From: Artocarpus heterophyllus
Taxonomy: Eukaryota > Streptophyta > Magnoliopsida > Rosales > Moraceae
Direction of reading: 5' to 3'
NCBI GenBank assembly: GCA_025403435.1
Contig: CM046342.1
Coordinates: 15,874,519-15,938,518, forward strand
DNA: 64,000 nucleotides
A model generated the notes under the pieces. That model did no database searches. It saw only the letters and a list, made by a program, of their open reading frames with translations, and was not told the DNA's origin. The position numbers and the translations under genes were made by a program. Shown here in pieces: positions 61,808 through 64,000 of this stretch (positions within the stretch are counted from its first letter, which is position 1; each line of letters opens with the position of its first letter).

Positions 61808-61970
61808 TTTTATGACGGTTTTTGAAAAAACTATCGTGGATAGTATTTTCCACGATGGTTTTTGCAAAAACCGTCGTGGAAAGCTTTTTCAATATGAGGC
61901 AAGCAGTATTTTTGCACGTCGTGGGAAATGTCTTCCATGACGGTTTTGTCAAAAGCCGTCGTGGAAGATG
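61808..61970. repeat. Palindromic CACTA subterminal repeats
   Basis: CCACGATGGTTTTTG is followed by CAAAAACCGTCGTGG (61849-61878), a 30-bp near-perfect palindrome. A second, CTTCCATGACGGTTTTG then CAAAAGCCGTCGTGGAAG, covers about 61931-61967. Half-copies (GACGGTTTTTG, CTATCGTGG) precede them. Such repeats are binding sites for accessory transposon proteins in the CACTA superfamily. Confidence 0.75.
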
Positions 61971-62149
61971 CTAAATTTCCCCCCTCATTTTTAAAATTCG
62001 CGCCACCCCCACCCATAAGCACGCCCTCCCTTTAAGCCCATTCCTCACTCTCTTTCTCAAATCCCTCTTTCTCTCTCTAAAAATTCAGACATCCCTTCGC
62101 CGCCATCATTTCCATGGCGCCATCATAGCCACCCCATGCCGCCGGTAAG

Positions 62150-62735
62150 CTCCCCCTCCTTCTCTCTCTCCTCTTCCCCCACCGTGAATACCCCCACCCC
62201 CCTCGCCCACTCCCACCCCTCCCCACCCGCCCCCAACCCCCCACCCCCCCACCCAGCTCTCCCCTTCCCCCTAGCCCCCACCCCCCTTGGCCTCACCCCC
62301 CTCGCCCCTCACCCCAGCCCTAGCTCCCTCGCCACCACCCCCCTCGCCCTTCGCCCCAGGCCCCTCCCCCCTAGCCCCCAGGCCCCCCAGCCCCCCATCG
62401 CGACCCCCCCCCCCCCCCACCCCCCTAGGCCCCCTTGCCCCAACCCCCCTCATCCCTCACCACCACCCCCTTCGGCCTCACCACCCTCGGCCCTCTCCCC
62501 AGCCCCCCCGCCCCCAGGCCCCTCGCCGCCGCTACCCCTTGCCCCCTCCCCCCTCGCCCCTCCCCCTAGGCCCCCCACCCCCCAGCCCCCCACAACGACC
62601 CCCCCACCCCCTCGCCCTCACCCCACTCGGCCCCACCCCCCCATCCCGACCCCCCCACCCCCCTGGCCCCCTTCCCACTCGGCCCCACCTGCCCCCCACC
62701 CCTCCACCCCCCCAGCCCCACCATCACGAACCCCC
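62150..62735. repeat. Strand-asymmetric C-rich tract
   Basis: Nearly 600 bp dominated by runs of 3-15 C on the plus strand, with interspersed T, A and scarce G. Recurrent units are like CCCCCTCGCCCCT and CCCCCTAGGCCCC. Proline-rich open frames here are a composition artefact in overlapping frames, not genes. Confidence 0.9.
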
Positions 62736-62759
62736 TCTAATTTTTGTGTTGCATATTTT

Positions 62760-63514
62760 TGATCTAGTAACTTTTTTTTTTTTTGCATGCTATGAATTGC
62801 TCTATGTTGATTGTTTATCTGTGAAGAAAAAAATTATCGTGGTTTCTATTCATATATTATGGGTGATTGGTGATTGTTAGGGTTTTTTTTTTTATTTTTT
62901 TACAAAAATCAGATATTGGATTATGAGTTTTTTGATTACCATATGTTCACATGAGTTTTTTACAATAATTTCTCGTTTCTAAGAAAAGAGTCTCTGCCTT
63001 TGTGGTTCATCTAGTGAAAAAAATTGTGATTTTTCATTATGATATCCATATGCTGTAGGTAATTCGCGGCTGTTGTTCTTTTGTTTTTTTTTTTCAAACA
63101 CAGATGTTGGATTATGAGTTTTTGGCCTATTTACAACTAATTTCATTGTCGGTTTTTCATTTGCTTTGCATATTGTTTTAAATTGTGAAATTGTGAATAT
63201 GTCAATTGCATGAAATTATATCAATATATGAAATTGTGAATATGTGAAGATGAAAAGTATTTGTGCAATTTGTGATGAATATGTCAATATGTGTAATATG
63301 TGAAATTGTGTAATTGAAATTGTAAATTTATGAATATTTGTAATATGTGAGGTTATGTAAATATGTGTAACATGTAAAATTATGTGAATATGTGCAAGTT
63401 GTGAAATTATATATGCAATTGAAACTATAAATTTGTGAATATGTATAATATGTGTAGTTTGTGATTTAATATTAGTATGTATGTGTTAGTTTTTGAATAT
63501 TTTGCATAGGCACA
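62760..63514. other. AT-rich leader or intron of the CACTA element
   Basis: T-rich, then a stretch of ATGTGAAATTGTG-type simple-sequence drift (63180-63480). This probably forms an intron or leader before the accessory ORF at 63515. No ORF is supported. Confidence 0.45.
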
Positions 63515-64000
63515 ATGTCTCACGATATCGATAGTGACCAGTACGAGGAGGAGCACGAAGACTGCACTCCATCTTCATTGCAATAGAGCAGGGGAAAGCA
63601 ACGCAGTAAGCCACAAAGGCGCACCGAATTTGATCCAAAAGTAGACTTTGAGTGAAGGGCTACATTAATGAAAAAAAAATCCATCAAATAAGAAAGAAAG
63701 GTTTAAAAATTGAAGTGACTTTTGATTCAAAAAGCCAACCGGAAGGCGCACCCGACCATGAATTAAGCAGTTGGATTAGAGTCCTCAGTCGAGAGCACGT
63801 TCCGATATGGACAAAAGATTGGAGGTCTAAGGATTTAGATAAAGTAAAAGATGTGATTTGGAAAGATATATACAAAGCATTCACAGTCGAGGATTGGTAT
63901 AGAAAAAGGGTTTTGAAGGTTTGCGGCGAATTAGCAAAGGGGTTCAGATCTGACCTCTATGTTACCTTTGTACAGCCATACCTTTCCATTCTGGAGGAGG
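63515..64000 (+). pseudogene. CACTA accessory protein (plant transposase Ptta/En/Spm type)
   Basis: Starts MSHDIDSDQYEEEHEDC and is interrupted by TAG soon after SSLQ and by TGA after KVDFE. Following an A-run near 63670-63679 the frame changes, and from 63700 it is open to the window end. That part reads GLKIEVTFDSKSQPEGAP, SWIRVLSREHVPIWTKDWR and VIWKDIYKAFTVEDWY. It matches the pattern of the plant transposase (Transposase_24-like) domain that accompanies TNP2 in CACTA elements. It continues beyond 64000. Confidence 0.78.

Larger units (their letters stand above)
61781..64000 (+). mobile_element. CACTA-like element, 5' end, runs off the window
   Basis: TACTTGTAAGAAAAA resembles the common CACTACAAGAAAAA terminus. 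It is followed by palindromic GACGGTTTTT/AAAAACCGTC subterminal repeats, then a CT-rich leader (62040-62090), a C-rich tract, and an accessory transposon ORF on the plus strand. The order fits the 5' part of a plant CACTA element. The terminus is degenerate and the 3' end lies outside, so the left boundary is tentative. Confidence 0.6.

Noticed and set aside
62136..62880. Proline-rich open frames of about 200 codons on the plus strand and a glycine-rich one on the minus strand
   Set aside because: They arise in several overlapping frames because C-runs contain no stop codons; no domain, start context or constraint is visible.

Overview
The window looks like plant (eudicot-type) nuclear DNA. 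It is AT-rich and dense in transposable elements, with a few intron-containing or intronless plant genes between them. No species call is possible. Supported host loci are a RIN4/NOI-family immune-regulator gene on the minus strand (exons between 4597 and 13425), a small cluster of restorer-of-fertility-like (RFL) P-class PPR genes on the minus strand (35.7-41.2 kb: one intact, one broken, one C-terminal remnant), and weak exon-like segments on the plus strand in the first 3.1 kb. No tRNA, rRNA or CRISPR was seen.

Region by region. At 4850-12140 lies a nearly complete, young Ty1/copia element (minus) with a perfect CCTCT target duplication; it splits an exon of the RIN4-like gene. At 14436-19525 is a 5.1-kb solo LTR (TSD GACTT) carrying three 342-bp tandem units. 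At 21224-30671 is a minus-strand LTR retrotransposon (TSD AGAAT, perfect initiator-Met primer-binding site). It has no recognisable pol but carries an intronless, full-length but broken LOG-like (cytokinin-activating phosphoribohydrolase) copy, and it is itself interrupted by a 2.2-kb TG...CA insertion (TSD ATACC) that carries four G-boxes. At 31.4-32.6 kb is a diverged repeat also found at 48.6-51.2 kb. At 33.0-33.8 and 41.9-43.9 kb is an uncharacterised repeat family, arranged head-to-head at 43.5 kb. At 45340-48568 is a second, shorter solo LTR of the 14-kb family (TSD TATAG).

From 51302 to 60273 lies an old, heavily mutated copia element with 1.94-kb LTRs. Its 5' LTR is truncated and joined at a CAC microhomology to the 3' part of a CACTA (En/Spm) TNP2 transposase gene (60271-61543). 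A second CACTA-like end starts near 61781, with palindromic subterminal repeats, an extraordinary C-rich tract and a decayed accessory ORF running off the window.

The elements do not form a pathway. The window records successive insertion, nesting, gene capture and gene breakage. The most notable points are the LOG capture, the RIN4 disruption, and the young copia element, whose expected primer-binding position is complementary to 13 nt of its own LTR, which could mean self-priming.
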